A stretch of DNA of 64,000 bases from Lunularia cruciata. Its lineage: Eukaryota; Streptophyta; Marchantiopsida; Lunulariales; Lunulariaceae. Shown here piece after piece: positions 32,920 to 45,413 of the stretch (position 1 is its first letter; each line of letters begins with the position of its first letter). The stretch covers positions 31,501,001 through 31,565,000 of the forward strand of contig OX419755.1 in the NCBI GenBank assembly GCA_948567375.1, written 5' to 3'. The translations under genes and the position numbers were made by a program. The notes beneath the pieces are model-generated. The model saw nothing but the letters and a program-made list of their open reading frames with translations, was not told where the DNA came from and made no database searches.

Positions 32920-34543
32920 CTCAAATTGAAAGTCTCTCTACCTTCTATGATATATCTTCAACTTATCATCATTTATCCTATCAAAGTATCTTCCTCCCAA
33001 TTCCTTGAGATCATAGGTGTAATTTCCCTACACCTTCTCCACTATAAAAGGTCCAAAGTGCTTAGGCAAAAACTTCTTTTGTACTCTCTTGAATCAAATG
33101 GAATAAAAAAACATTACCCAATCACCCTCTTTGAAAGGCTCCACCTTCTTCTTGCCTTGCCTCTTATCATAGCTTTTCTTTTGTTTCCTTTGGACTTGCT
33201 CTAATTGAACCATAGCAATTGCTCTTGTCTCTTCCAATTCCATGAGTTGATCCTTCCTTGACTTCTCTACATCACCTCCTTGTGCATTCTTCACTCTCCA
33301 ATCAATTCTTTGGAAGGTTGGAAGATCAAAGTGAATAGGTAAGGTTGAATCAATACCATATACCAATTGAAATGGAGAATATTAGGTAGAAGTCTTCATG
33401 GTTGTCCTATACTCCCACAAAACTGCATGAATCCTCTTGTCCTAATGATGTTTAGCTTCCTCTATTCTACATCTTTGGCCAACATCATGCACAAGGTCTG
33501 ATTGGTTCTCTCTGCCAAGCCAATGGAATTTGGCTTATAGGATGTAATTACTTTATGTGTGATAGAGAAATGTTGTAGCATGGCTGTAGTTATGCTTCTT
33601 ATAAACTCTCTTCCTCTATCGGAAACCAACTTCATCTTCATTCTTGTATCTCAATGGTCTAGCCTCAACCCACTTGGTAAGATATTTAGTAACTACCATA
33701 ATGTACCGATTGTTCCTTGGGGTTTTATTGAGAGGACCTACAAAATCAATTCCCTACTTCCCCAAAGGTCCTAGCAATGGAATTGATCTAAGTGGTGGAG
33801 TGGAAGTAGATTTTCTAGCAAAAGCTTGACAAACATGACAAGTTTTGCAATAATCAAGATAATCCTTGAAAACCCTCTTCCAATGGTAACTTGCATCTAG
33901 AATCTTGAAAGTAATCACCTTTTTTGCAAAGTGTCTTCCATACAATAAACCTTCATAAAACTCCTTTATGAATAAGATAGACTCTTCCTTACCCATTGAC
34001 CTTTGAAGTAGACATTTGCTCCTTGGTGAAAAAGAATATTCTCTACCATTGTGTAAGGTCTAGATCTTGCTACAAGGGCCTTCCTCTCTCTAGCATGCAT
34101 CCTTTCTAGAGAGTTACCTCTTGTAACAAAGTCCACAATCTCCTTGTACTCCATTGGAACCTATTGAGTGACTGAGATTTTTATGAGCTCCTCATCCAAG
34201 AAGGAATCATCCATTGGATCATCTTCATCATGATCATAGGCTCTAGATAACAAATCATCATTTGCATCTTTCTTCCTTGGCTTATCCTCAATTATGTAGT
34301 CATACTCAGACAAGAGTATCATCCACCTTGCTAGCTTCCTTTCCACATTAGGCTTGTTGAAGATGTACTTCAAAGCCTTGTGATTCATGGCAATGGTGGC
34401 TTTTCGTCCAATCAACTAGTGTTTGAACTTCTTGAGACCAAAGATCACATCCAACCCTTCTCTCTCCATGACAAAGTAATTCTTTTCTACTGAAACCTCT
34501 ACCTACTAGCATGAGCTATTGGATGATCATGTACATCTTGGTT
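32920..34543 (-). pseudogene. Gypsy A RNase H and integrase, degenerate
   Basis: Reading from high to low coordinates: RNase H C-terminal block RKLARWMILLSEYDYIIEDKPRKKDANDDLLSRAYDHD (34415-34161), integrase zinc-binding region (33996-33760, HFAKKVITFKILDASYHW...YCKTCHVCQAF), and a core including GLAERTNQTL near 33500. Here the catalytic Glu is present (Gln in gypsy B). A C-terminal region follows (33366-33094, VYGIDSTLPIHFDLPTFQRI...KKVEPFKEGDWVM). Several stops and deletions, including one around 33610-33650 relative to gypsy B. Confidence 0.8.
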
Positions 34544-37500
34544 GTGGTGCCCACATTTTTTGTTTTTTCAAAATAAAGAAGAAGAAGTGTATAGAGAAGT
34601 CGGATTGCGCATGTATGGCCAAAGAAGGCAAAGAAAAAAAAGTCTTTGGGATGAAACCCAAAGTAAAGTGACTTTGGGTCATAAGGCAAAGTACTTAGAA
34701 ATGCCTTGTTAGCATACAACCCAAAGTAAAGTGTCTTTGTATTGGAGGAAGCTCAACTCGAGGTGAAGACAGTCTAACAACCTTTCGTCAGGGTAAGAAA
34801 TTCAAGAAGGAACCATTCAAAAACCGGCGGCCTATACGCGCGAAGGTTGATTGACAGTGACAGGTGCATGCAGGCGGTGTGATTTCTTGGTAGAAACTTG
34901 AAGTGAAGAAAGACAAAGAAAGCGCAACTCTATAAAAATTGAACTTGCAATGACAAAATGTCGAGTAATTTTCCTTCGCCTTTGAGAAGTTGTCTTGCAG
35001 GTGATTGTGGGAAGGGAAATAGAGTTGGAATCACGTTAGTGTATAAGGGAGAAGTTGCAAGAGTGAAATCAAGAGATGGGAGGAGGAAAGAAGAACTCTG
35101 AATTTGCTGTGAGAAATCATGCAATTCGGAGGTTAGATGTGATCGCTAGGATCAAAGTCTTGAGCTGACTTCGGATCACTTTCTTGGCATGGAACTAGAA
35201 TGTGAGCTTTCCAGGTTTCATGCTAGAAATCATTGAGAGCAAGTGTCTTGATGCACCCAAGGAGGAAGGGAAGAGAGAAATTTGGCTCATTGGGCAGAGT
35301 CGGATTGGAGACTCATACTCGGGAAGGAAGCAGGCTTAGAGCAAGGGGCCACGTTCTTGGGGAAGGGAGAGATAGCTCAAGAAACCCAGGAAGTGAGAGA
35401 GGCATTCTTGTCAAAGCGGACAAAGAATGGGTACAAAGTTGAGAGCTACAAAGACCCTGTGAAGAGAGGAATTGTGAGTGCACTGGTGGCCATCCTGAAG
35501 CTGGAGAAAACCACGCATGTGATGAAACAACAAGCGGTGTTCTTTCACAAGTTATTTGTAGGAGAACCGATCAATTGGACGAGGTGTTTCCATGGGAGAA
35601 CAAGGCAAATGGTGTGGAATCTACGGGATAAATTGCCTCCACACTACATTTTTGCCGTTTGGAGCGCATTTCTACCTTGGGCTAAGTTTGCTAAACTCGG
35701 CGGAGCAAACTCATATGGTGTCGCACTTCCATCCTGATTTGAGAAAGGAGGTCAATGTCGAGGAGCAGCAATACATCTTGCAAATCAAGAGCACCAACGA
35801 CTACTACACAAAGACAGGGAAGAACATGGAGATCAACATGAGTACCCCAAATACAAAGAAGAGAAGTTGGCAGGGTGAAGCCGAAGACACAAAGAAACCT
35901 CGGAAGACCAGGAGAGGCAACCCGAGGTGAGGTATGGTGGTTATCGAGTCGGAGGATGAAGACTCAAAAGGTGATGCCGAGCTTAAGACTGAAGACTCGG
36001 AACACGAGGAGGAGCCTGAGCTAATGCTATAGAGTGGAGATACAAGTAGCGACAACAAGGAAGGAGGAGAAATGACATCGGTGCCGGTGGCTGCAGAAGA
36101 AGAAGAAGGAGTGCAGGCAGAAATCAAAGCCGAGGGCAACACCCAATTGGAAGACAAAGTAACTGAATACGACAAGAAGAAGATTGCAGTATAGAGAGGA
36201 GTTTGCTCGAGACGTAAGGCAAAGTATGAAGCAGGTCCAAGTACGGTGAAGGAAGAAGCACCTGAAAGCTTGGGAAGCGAGGCATCTATTCCGATACAAC
36301 GACTGCAAAGAAGAAGGGAAGTATTGGGAGAAGAAGAGGTAAAGAAGGAGATCACTCCACAGGTTGAAGTAGTTGCCAATGATGGAGTGGAGTACCTGCA
36401 AGAAGTTGTGTGCCCATTGTTAGTAAAGCTAGAGTACATGAAGAAGGAGATGCAGTTGACTTGTCCAGAGGTGAAGACTATGTTGCAAGTATTAGCAAGA
36501 CTGGAAGAAGAAAACTCGGAGTTGAAGAAGAGTATAACCCGAGGTGAGGAGGAAAGAGAAGTACTGCAAGTAGAGTCAGTAGTGAGAAGTCAGGTAATTG
36601 AAGACCTGAAGAGAGAAGTGAATTATCGAGAGGCTCTTGTGAAGAAGAGTGACATAGCAAGGGAGAGACAAATAGCTGAGTACAAGATCTTGAAGCAGCA
36701 GTTTGCTGATTCAAGAGTAGAGGTTATCCATGCTATGGCGAGAGTAGCTGCAAAGGATCAAGAGCTCAATAGGATGATGGAGAGTGTAGAGAAGAAGAAG
36801 CAACTTTGGCAACGAGAGTTGGCAGCACAATATAGAGAAGAAGAAAGATTACGAGAGTTACTTCATAATCAGGAGGAGAGAGTTGTACAAAGGGAAAAGG
36901 AGAAGGAGTCGGTGAAAGCTGAGTTTGAGGCGGAGTTGGCAATGTATAGGGAGGACTGGCTTGCGGATCGAGAATGTGAAAGAAAAGACAAGATTGGAGC
37001 CTTTGAAGGAGATAGTCCTCCAGATGAATGCAATGTTAAGTACAAAGGCCAGCATTTGGATTGAAGAGACGAGGCTGCACGAGTTGAAGTTGTTGGTGCA
37101 AGAGACAAGGAGAAGACAGGTGAAGGATATAGATATGAATGCCTTGTTAATTAGTCTCAGAACTTGTGTAGACAGAAAGATCTTAGAGGTAGAAGATAAC
37201 ATTTCAATTAGATTAGACTTAGTGAAAATAGAGATAGAAAAACTTCGGAAAGATGTTAGAGCAAAACCCGAAGTAGATAACATAGGAGTACAAATGTCTT
37301 TGGAATTACCGGTGGAGACATTAGAGAAGAGTGGGTCAAGAGATGAAGAGTTAGATAGATTATCCACTAGTGCAATTTCAGATCAAGAAAGAGAATTGCT
37401 GGATCTGGTAGAAGATATGAAACCCGAGGAAAAAGAAGTAGGAAGTAAATTTACTTTGGGTTCGGGTTTGAAAGCCGATGACAAAGTAGACATTGGATCG

Positions 37501-38286
37501 GATTAGTAACAGTTTTGAGATTTGAAGAGGCAGATATGAAGAGGTGCATTGTCATTTCGGATCTGCAGGTTAGAAAAGTTGTTGTAGAACGGTATAGTTG
37601 TTAGAACTATCAATTTGTTCACTACTTAAGAGTGACATTTGCAGAGAAATGTTGTTCAGTGCTCATAATTTTTGAGAATAGATATAGCAAAGTGCTGTGA
37701 AGCAGTGCTTGTTGCTTGAGCTTGATTCCGAGTATCAACTTTGTGATTGTGTGGAGAAATTTGAAGTGCAAGTCAGTGTGCTTGTTGGATGTTGGATTCC
37801 ACAACCTTGATCTTCATTCTGTGTGTTTGATCCTAAGTGAAGTGCAATCAAAGCAATGCCTTGACAGATTTGAGAGGAATTGTAGTGTTGGTAGTATTCT
37901 GCATTTGTGAGTGCAGTGTGAGGTTGATGTGAAGCAATTTTGATCGAGGAAGTTGTGCCTTTAGTAGAAGGGTGGAACACAATTCTGAGGCAAAGTCATT
38001 TTGTAGTGAAGTGCCATTTTTGGGAGAGCCTGAATCATCACAATCAAGGTTGTTTGGAAAGATTTGTTGGAGTTGTGATTATGGAGTGTTAATTTGTGAC
38101 AAGACTGCGAGTCAGTGCTTGTTACTCTATTCTGGGTGTAGTTTCTACCTGAGAGACTAAAGAAGAACTCAAGAAGAACTGAATTGTTACTTTGCTTTGT
38201 ATTTGACCAATTCTGACTCGTATCTGTGCGGGAATGAACTTTATTTACCCGATTACCGCAAAAGTGATATTTGCCGGGTTGTCACA
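34544..38286 (+). repeat. L4: giant solo LTR of family L (3743 bp)
   Basis: It starts TGTGGTGCCCAC, ends GGTTGTCACA, and is flanked by TTGGT at 34539-34543 and 38287-38291. Gypsy B at 47067-47085 shows the unoccupied site (CATCTTGGTCTAATTGAC), with one TTGGT. The TATA-like box starts at 34927, and a second (CTACTTAAG) lies near 37622. Confidence 0.93.
34958..37506 (+). pseudogene. L4 LTR-encoded coiled-coil protein, heavily broken
   Basis: Same architecture as L2, with an N-terminal deletion around 35060 relative to it. Breaks: TGA near 35166 (CGA in L2), TAG near 35199 (TGG), a one-base insertion near 35650, TGA at 35928-35930 (CGA), TAG near 36030 and near 36192 (both CAG), and a one-base insertion near 36970. 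The last frame, from 36925, ends KVDIGSD at 37506. Stops are again almost all C:G to T:A. More diverged from L2 than L3 is. Confidence 0.72.
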
Positions 38287-38993
38287 TTGGTCTAATTGAC
38301 TAAGAGTGCATCTTATAGCTACATTGGAAGCATCAATATAGAGGATGAAAGGCTTAATCCAATCAAGTTTAGCAAGAATTGGAGCTATAACAAGGGATTG
38401 CTTGAGCTCCTCAAAAGCTTTGAGAGCCTCCTTGTCTTCCAAAATCACCATGTATTCTACACCCTTCTTCATCTAGATGGTCAATGCATAAGCCTTGTTG
38501 GAAAATCAGAAGACAAACCTCCTATAGTACCCAACTATCCCCAAGAATTGGCATAACTTTGTCAAGCTTGAAGGGAATGGAAGGTATGAGATTTTCCTCA
38601 TCTTCTTAAGGTAAATTGCTATTCCATCCTTGGAAATGATGTGTCCTAAAAGTAGATCTTCTTCACAACCAAAAGTGGACTTCTTTGGGTTGAGTGATGC
38701 ATTTGCTTCATCCAAGCATTGCAAAACCTTGATCAGGTGCTCAAAGTGCACCTCCTTGCTCCCATAGACACAAAAGTCATCAATGAAATCTGCTGCAAAT
38801 TTCCTAATGAAAGGTTCAAACACCTCGTTCATGAACCATTGGAATGTGGTAGGAGCATTGCAAAGCCCAAAAGGTATGGTTTTGAAAATATAAGTCCCCC
38901 AAGGTGTGGTGAATGTGATTAGTTGATGATCTGGTGCAATCTTGATTTGGTTATACCCACTATAACCATCTCCAAAATTGTACCTCTCATGAT
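38287..38993 (-). pseudogene. Gypsy A reverse transcriptase, 3' part, and start of RNase H
   Basis: Includes FIDDFCVYGSKEVHFEHLIKVLQCLDEANASLNPKKSTFGCEEDLLLGHIISKDGI (38800-38620), with the catalytic FIDD intact, and KLCQFLGIVGYYRRFVF. It carries a TAG at 38473-38475 just before MKKGVEYMVILEDKEALKAFEELKQS. Gypsy B has the same TAG at 47256-47258. The piece lies between L4 and L5. Confidence 0.82.
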
Positions 38994-41900
38994 TGTGGTA
39001 CCCACATTTTTGTTTTTTTTCTCAATTTTGAAGAAGAAGTGTACAAAGAAGTCGAATTATGCATGTATGGCCAAAGAAGGCAAAGAAAAGTATCCTTGGG
39101 ATGTAATCCAAGGTAATGTGACTTTGGGTCATAAGGCGAGGTACTCAAAATTGCCCTATCAGCATACAACCCAAAGTAAGGAGTCTTTGTATTGGGGATG
39201 CTCAACTCGAGGCGAGGACAATGTAACAAATTTCCTTTGGGGCAAGACATTCAAGAAGGTACTATTCAAAAATGGTGGTCATGCGTGTGAAGGACACTTG
39301 ATAGTGGTAGGAGCATGTAGGAGGTGTGATTTCTTGGTAGAAACTCAAATTGAAGAAAGACAGAGAAAGCGCAACTCTATAAAAATTGGGCTAAAGACAA
39401 AGCGATGACAAGCAATTTCCCATCGCCGTTAAGAAGTCATCTTGCAAGAGATTGTAGGAAGGAAAGTGTAGTCAAAGATGCGTTGGTGTGTTGAGAGGAA
39501 GTTGAGAGAGTTAATCTGGGAATCAGTAGGAAGAATAGTCCCCAACCCAGAGTGGAAGAGAGAAAGATGGGAGGTGGGAAGAAGGACTCCAAATTTGTAG
39601 TGAGAAATCATGCAATTTAGAGGTTAGATGTGATTGGAAGAATTGAAGTCTTGAGCAGGCTTCGGATCACATTCTTGGCATGGAACTAGAATGTTAGCTT
39701 TCTAGGGTTCATGACTGAGATCATCAAGAGTATGTGTCTTGATGGCCTTGAGGAAGAAGGGAAGAGAGGAAATCCGACTCGATGGATAGAGTTAGATTGG
39801 AGGTTAGTAATCGGGAGAGAAGCAGGCGTAGAGCATGGTGCCACGTTCTTGGGGAAGGGAGAAGTAGCCGAAGAAACCCAAGAAGTGAGAGATGCCTTCT
39901 ATTCAAAGCACACAAAGAATGGCTACAAAGTAGAGAGCTATAAGGATCTTGTCAAGAGAAGGATCGTGAGTGCTCTAATGGCAATCTTGAAGCCGGAGAG
40001 AACGACTTATGTTATGAAGCACCAAGTGTGTTCTCCCATAAGATGTTTGCAAGAGAGCCAATTAATTGGGCAAAAAATCTTCATGGGAGGACGAGACAGA
40101 TGGTGTGAAATTTGCGAGAGAAGTTGCCTCCACATTACATTGTGTTGTTTGCAGCCCATTTCTATTTGGGGCTGAACTTGCTCAATGCGGCGGAGCAAAA
40201 TAAGATGGTGTCCCATTTTCATCCCAACTTAAGAAGAGATGTCAATGCGGAGGAGCAGCAATACATTCTCCAAATCAGGAGCAATGATGAGTACTACGCA
40301 CAGACAAGGTAGAGTATGCAATTGGAAGTGAGCACTCCAAAGTCAAAGAAGAGGAGTCGACAAGGAGAAGAAGAAGTAGAGAAAATGAGACCTTGGAAGG
40401 CTAGAAGGGTAAAGCCAAGGAAAGAGATGGTAGTAATTGCATTGTCAAAAGAAGAGTCGGAAGGAGAAGCCGAGTGCAAGTCCAAAGACTTGAAGAGGGA
40501 GGAAGAACCCGAGTTCACACTGTAGAGTGGAGATACAAGTAGTGAAAATGATGATGGAGTGGAGGTGAAATTGGTACCCAAAGAAGAGGAAGCCAAGATG
40601 GAGATAGAGGAGAAAGGTAACTCAAAGCTGGAAGACAAAGCTCTAGAAAAAGAGGAGAAAAGAGTTACAATTCAAAGGGGAGTTCATACCAGATGAAAGG
40701 CAAAGTATGGAGCGGGACCAAGTAAGATAAGAGAAGAGGAGGATGGAAGTTTGGGGAGCAAAGAATCCATTCTTATAAGGCGATTGCGGCTTAGAAGGGA
40801 AGTGTTGAGTGAGGAAGAAGCAAAGAAGGAGAACAACCCCGCAAGCAGAAGTGATTCAAAGTGGAGGAATGGAGTATCTACGGGAGATTGTATGCCCATT
40901 GTTGATAAGGCTGGAAGAGAAGAAGAAAGATATGTAGTCAGAGTGTCCAAAGGTAAAGACTATGTTGCAAGTGTTAGCGAGGAATAGAGAGGGACTCATA
41001 GAGCAGAGTGACATAGCAAGGAAAAAGCAAGTGGTTGAGTATGAAATCTTGAAGCAACAATTTGTTGATTTGAGACTAGGAATTATCCATGTTATGGCAA
41101 GAGTAGCAAAGAAGGAGCAAGAGCTCAATAGAGTGATGGAGATTGTAGAAGAGAAGAAGCAACTCTAGCAAAGAGAGTTGACAGTGAGATATTGAGAGGA
41201 AGAAAGGTTGAGAGAGTTACTTTGCAATCAAGAGGAGAAGATTGTGCAGAAGGAGAAGGAGAAGGAGACTATGAAAGCCAAGTTTGAAGCAGAACTGGCA
41301 ATGTATAGAGAAGATTGGCATGTAGATCAAGAATGGGAGAGAAGAATGAGATTGGAGCCATTGAAAGAGATTGTGATCAAGATGAATGCAATGCTGAGTA
41401 CAGAAGCCGACGTGCAAATTGAAGAAATGAGACTGCATGAGTTGAAGTTGTTGGTGCAAGAGATGAGAAGGAGAAATGCAAAGGATAAAGATTTGAATGC
41501 TTTACTTATCAATCTCAAAACTCGTGTAGATAGAAAGATATTGGAAGTAGAAGACAATATCACAATTAGATTAGACTTAGTGAAATTAGAGATAGAGAAA
41601 CTTTGGAAGGATGTAAGAGCAAAACCCAAAGTAGATGACATAGGAGTGCAGATGTCTTTAGAATTACCATCTGAGGTATTAGAGAAGAGTGGGTTGGGAG
41701 ATAAGGAGTTAGATGGATTACCCACTAGAGGAATTGCAAATCAAGAAGGAGAAATGTTAGAATTGGTAGAAGATTTAGTAGTTGTGAAACCCAAGGATAG
41801 AGTAGTAGTAAGTGAAGTTACTTCAGGATTGAAAGCCAAGGAAGAAGTAGACATCGGATCGGATTAGTAATAGAAGGGAGATTTGAAGAGGTAGATATGA

Positions 41901-42648
41901 AGAGGTGCATTATCATTTCAGATGTGCAGGTTAGAAGAGTTGTTATAGAACGGTGTAGTTGCTAGTAATTGTCATTTGCTTCACTATTTAAGAGTGGCAT
42001 TCACAATTATATATTGTTTAGTGCTCATAATTTTTGAGAATAGATAAAGCAAAGTGCTATGAAGCAATGCTTGTTGCTTGAGCTTAATTCCGAGTATCAA
42101 TTTTGTGATTGTGTTTGTGAGTGTGTGGAGAAATTTGAAGTGCAAGTTAGTGTGCTTGTTGGATGTTGGATTCCGCAGCCTTGATCTTCATTCTGTGAGT
42201 GAAGTGCAACTGGAGCAATGCCTTGACAGATCTGAGAGTGTAATGTTGGTGGTATTCTGCATTTGTGAGTGCAGCACAAAGTTGATGTGAAGCAATTTTG
42301 ATCAAGGAAGTTGTGCCTTCAATGGAGGGGTAGAACACAATTCTGAAGCAAAGTCATTTTGTAGTGAAGTGCCGTTTTTGGGAGAGCCTGAATCATCACA
42401 ATCAAGATTGTTTGGAAAGATTTGATGGAGTTGTGATTAAGTGTGACAAATTGTCGTGACAAGACTGCAAGTTAGTGCTTGTTACTCTCTTCTAGGTGTG
42501 GTTCCTACTTGAGAGATTAAAGATGCAACCAAGAAGAACTAAAGATTGTTACTTTGCTTTGTATTTGACCAATTCTAAATTGTATCACTGCGGGAATGAA
42601 CTTTACTTACCTGATTACCACCAAAATGATATTTGCTGGGTTGTCACA
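38994..42648 (+). repeat. L5: giant solo LTR of family L (3655 bp)
   Basis: It starts TGTGGTACCCAC and ends GGTTGTCACA. The flanks ATGAT (38989-38993) and ATAAC (42649-42653) each differ by one base from ATGAC, the sequence at the unoccupied site in gypsy B (47773-47785, TCATGACCTGCAACC). The TATA-like box is at about 39374, the second TATA near 41983. The most diverged of the complete copies. Confidence 0.9.
39405..41867 (+). pseudogene. L5 LTR-encoded coiled-coil protein, heavily broken
   Basis: Starts MTSNFPSPL-like. The N-terminal block is recognisable (IIKSMCLDGLEEEGKRGNPTRW, GATFLGKGEVAEETQEVRDAF), as is the middle (HFYLGLNLLNAAEQNKMVSHFHPNLRRDVNAEEQQYILQI). The acidic region and the coiled coil end EEEVDIGSD at 41867. 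It has many stops and small indels (for example TAG near 39688 where L2 has TGG, and TAG near 41167), plus a deletion around 40975 that removes part of the coiled coil. Confidence 0.7.
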
Positions 42649-42977
42649 ATAACCTACAACCTCCTCCAAGATCTCATCAATGAATGGCAAAGGATAATAG
42701 TCCTTCTTAGTAACAACATTGAGCATCTTGTAATCAACACATACCCAAAGCTTGCAATTCTTTTTCTTCACAATCACAATTAGAAACACCCATTCTGAAT
42801 TCTCTACCTCAAAGATAAATCTGGCCTCCTTGAGGTTATCAATCTCCTCCTTCACAACCAAAGATATTGGTGGACTAATGTGACATTTCTTTTGATGGAC
42901 TGGTCTTGCATGTGACTCCACCTCAATGTTTTGCTCCTCCAAGGTGACTTCTTTTAGATCCTTGAAACTAAAAGCAA
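42649..42977 (-). pseudogene. Gypsy A reverse transcriptase, 5' part
   Basis: Encodes FSFKDLKEVTLEEQNIEVESHARPVHQKKCHISPPISLVVKEEIDNLKEARFIFEVENSEWVFLIVIVKKKNCKLWVCVDYKMLNVVTKKDYYPLPFIDEILEEV, colinear with gypsy B 48110-47785. It ends where element C copy 2 is inserted (TGTCACGCC at 42978); the corresponding unbroken sequence is at ~48095-48110 in gypsy B. Confidence 0.8.
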
Positions 42978-44599
42978 TGTCACGCCATTTGTAGTGCCGC
43001 ATCTAGATGCTCGGACACTAGAGTTCTAGTGATAGTAGTTAGAGTTATTTCAGTAGTTTCTCAGAGACTACTTTCTGACGGTTAGATTTTATGTTTGGGG
43101 TACTGACTTCACGGTGGGGCCCATCGTCACTTTGCACCATTTGCACCGTCGAGTGTGCCGTCAGCAAGACCGTTAGGGTTTCAGAGCTAGCTCGAGTCCA
43201 GGGGGTATAGTTTCAAAGTGAGGTCTAGAGAGCTCACTTCTCTGATGTTGAGCCTGGCTATGGTGGATAGAGGCCGGCGACTGTCACCTGGATTCCCTAT
43301 GCTTGAGTGGGTGTGGCTTGACTGTAATCAGTGCCCAATTGTTGGCAGTTTATAGAGTGACAGATCAAGTACTGATCTATGTTGAGTTGAGTTGAGAGTG
43401 GTAAGCAATCTGATTACATCAGAAGTGAAGTCAGGGGGAAATCAGGTGCAGTTAGGCAGACAATGTGCGGAAGTGCTGGCCAAATTTTGAGCAAAGGAGC
43501 AAATTTTGAGAAGTGGTTGTGATTTTGAGCTAAGGAGGTGAAGGCAGGACCAATTTGCTACGAGTTGGGCTCAGAAAGTCAAATTGAAGGTGGAGTTGGG
43601 AAGCTATTCTCATGAATTTGTGATTTGGAAAAACCCGTGTTGTCAATTTGGCTCAAGTAGAAAGTTAGCGAGAGATTTAGCGGACAACCAACTTTAGGGT
43701 TTACGTCAGATTTTGGTTGGAATTTACATCAGATTTTGGCCAGATTTGGAGGACTTTTGCTAGTTTGGAGGACTTTTGCAGATTTGGAGAAGTTTTGCCA
43801 ATTTTGGAGGAGGTTCAAAGTCACAACAAGAAAGATCTCATTTGGCTGATTTTCGGCATTTAGAAGCTTCGAGGCATAGGGTTGTGGGCTATGAAGGCCT
43901 AGAATGGCCAGCAAGCCAGCTTGTTGGCGTGAGGCTAGCTAGTTTAGAGTAGATCTTGGTCATTGGTTGGCAAAATCTGTCTTTCCTACTAGATTGTGCA
44001 CAATAGGGTTTGACCCCTAGATCTCTTGTTCCTAGATTGGTGCCCTAGCCAACTAGTCCATCCTCACTTGTTGTCATAGTGACTGTGCCACTGTTATCTA
44101 TACACATGTAGCTTTGGCTAGGAGAGGCAATTTGATCCCATTCTTGGTGATCCTGGTAGCTTAGGACTTAGATACAAACTTCTCTTATGTCAAATGCCAA
44201 ATAGTGGCAGAGTCAGTCCCGTGTTGTGTTATGAGATGGAGGGTTTTCGTTTAGATTTCTTGTGATTGGATCCCCTCCATTCTTTGCTTCCCGTTTGTGC
44301 ACCACGTTTGTGTGAGGTGCCTTGACTTTTGAGCATTGGTGCTCTGGTGTGCTCTTGGTAGTGAGGCTAGAGTGATGACCAGTCAGACTACTTTTGTTTC
44401 TCTCCGGTGAGGCAGGAAGTGATGACCTGCAGACCATGAGAGAGCATGTTATGATGGCAGATTACAAATTGCCCTTTCCCTTAGTGTAGTTATCTTGGTT
44501 AGAGTTACATGAGTGTGTGGTGCTTAGTTGGTGTTGGCACGTGGTGGTGTTGGTACTTGATGGGGCACTTGTGGTTGCAACTTGCGGTTGTAGTTGGTG

Positions 44600-44675
44600 G
44601 TTTGGGTTTGCTATTGCAGTTACTTGGTCACAACAGAGTTCTTTGGGGATTCCAGAGGAGTTAGCCTTGCAGTAC
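44600..44675 (+). pseudogene. Element C copy 2 gag, fragment before gypsy B
   Basis: Reads TTEFFGDSRGVSLAVR in the same frame as SGFTWSGAWYHP after gypsy B. The matching uninterrupted sequence is at 31090-31140 in C1. The true start codon was not identified. Confidence 0.5.
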
Positions 44676-45364
44676 TGTGAGCCGGCCTGTCTCTCACTCA
44701 GGATGAACCTCTGATGGCTATTATGGTGACGCACCATGGACTAAGAAGGCAAGGAACCCCAACTCCATCATACTCCTCCAAGGCTAACACTCCAAGACTA
44801 AAGACATTGCTCACTAGAGAACTCAATGAGAGAGATAGTTGCAAATGAAAGGATGATGAGTACCTCCTCACCCCTTGTTTATATACTTGTGAAATAGTTA
44901 CGTACCAAAGTTACTAATTACCGGAGTAACTCAGGTTACTAGACTAAAAGTCAAGTCAAGTCAAAAAGTAGAAAGGAATATCCATTCACATGGGCATATT
45001 CCCCTAAGCATGTGGTCTTATCTTGACCCAACCACTAAGTCAAGGATTCCTTCACATGGGCTATCCTTGGACTAAAGAAGAATCCAAAACAAAAAGGCTT
45101 GCGGGCCCAAGAGTTCTCAACTCTTTCCTCAAAGCCAAACACCTAGGAATAATACCAAGTCAACACACTAAAATCCAAAATAGTGGTGCTCATCTTTTCT
45201 ACTTCCTCTAAAGTAAGGTCCCATCTATTTTAGCTATGACTAACTTTAGCTAACCATGACTAATATAGAATGATCCTTTATCTCTACATAAATCATATCT
45301 CTTAAGTACTTGTAATACCAAGCTAAATATCACAATACCACACACATGCACAAATGGGTGTTAC
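44676..45364 (-). repeat. Gypsy B 3' LTR
   Basis: On the minus strand TGTAACACCC...GGCTCACA. The polypurine tract CCGGGGGTAAA (minus strand) directly precedes it at 45365-45375. About nine differences from the 5' LTR, mostly transitions. Confidence 0.92.
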
Positions 45365-45413
45365 ATTTACCCCCGGACTAAAATTTCACTTTGTCCTCAA
45401 AGTGAAGGTCTCT

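Larger units (their letters stand above)
32197..42977 (-). mobile_element. Gypsy A: Ty3/gypsy element, cut by L4, L5 and C copy 2
   Basis: Same family as gypsy B. In plus coordinates: 3' LTR (32197-32889), polypurine tract (complement of 32890-32900), integrase and RNase H (32920-34543), L4, reverse transcriptase (38287-38993), L5, more reverse transcriptase (42649-42977), then element C copy 2. Gag and the 5' LTR are missing from the window. The pieces align colinearly with gypsy B at 45414-48110, which gives the empty sites for L4 and L5. Confidence 0.85.
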
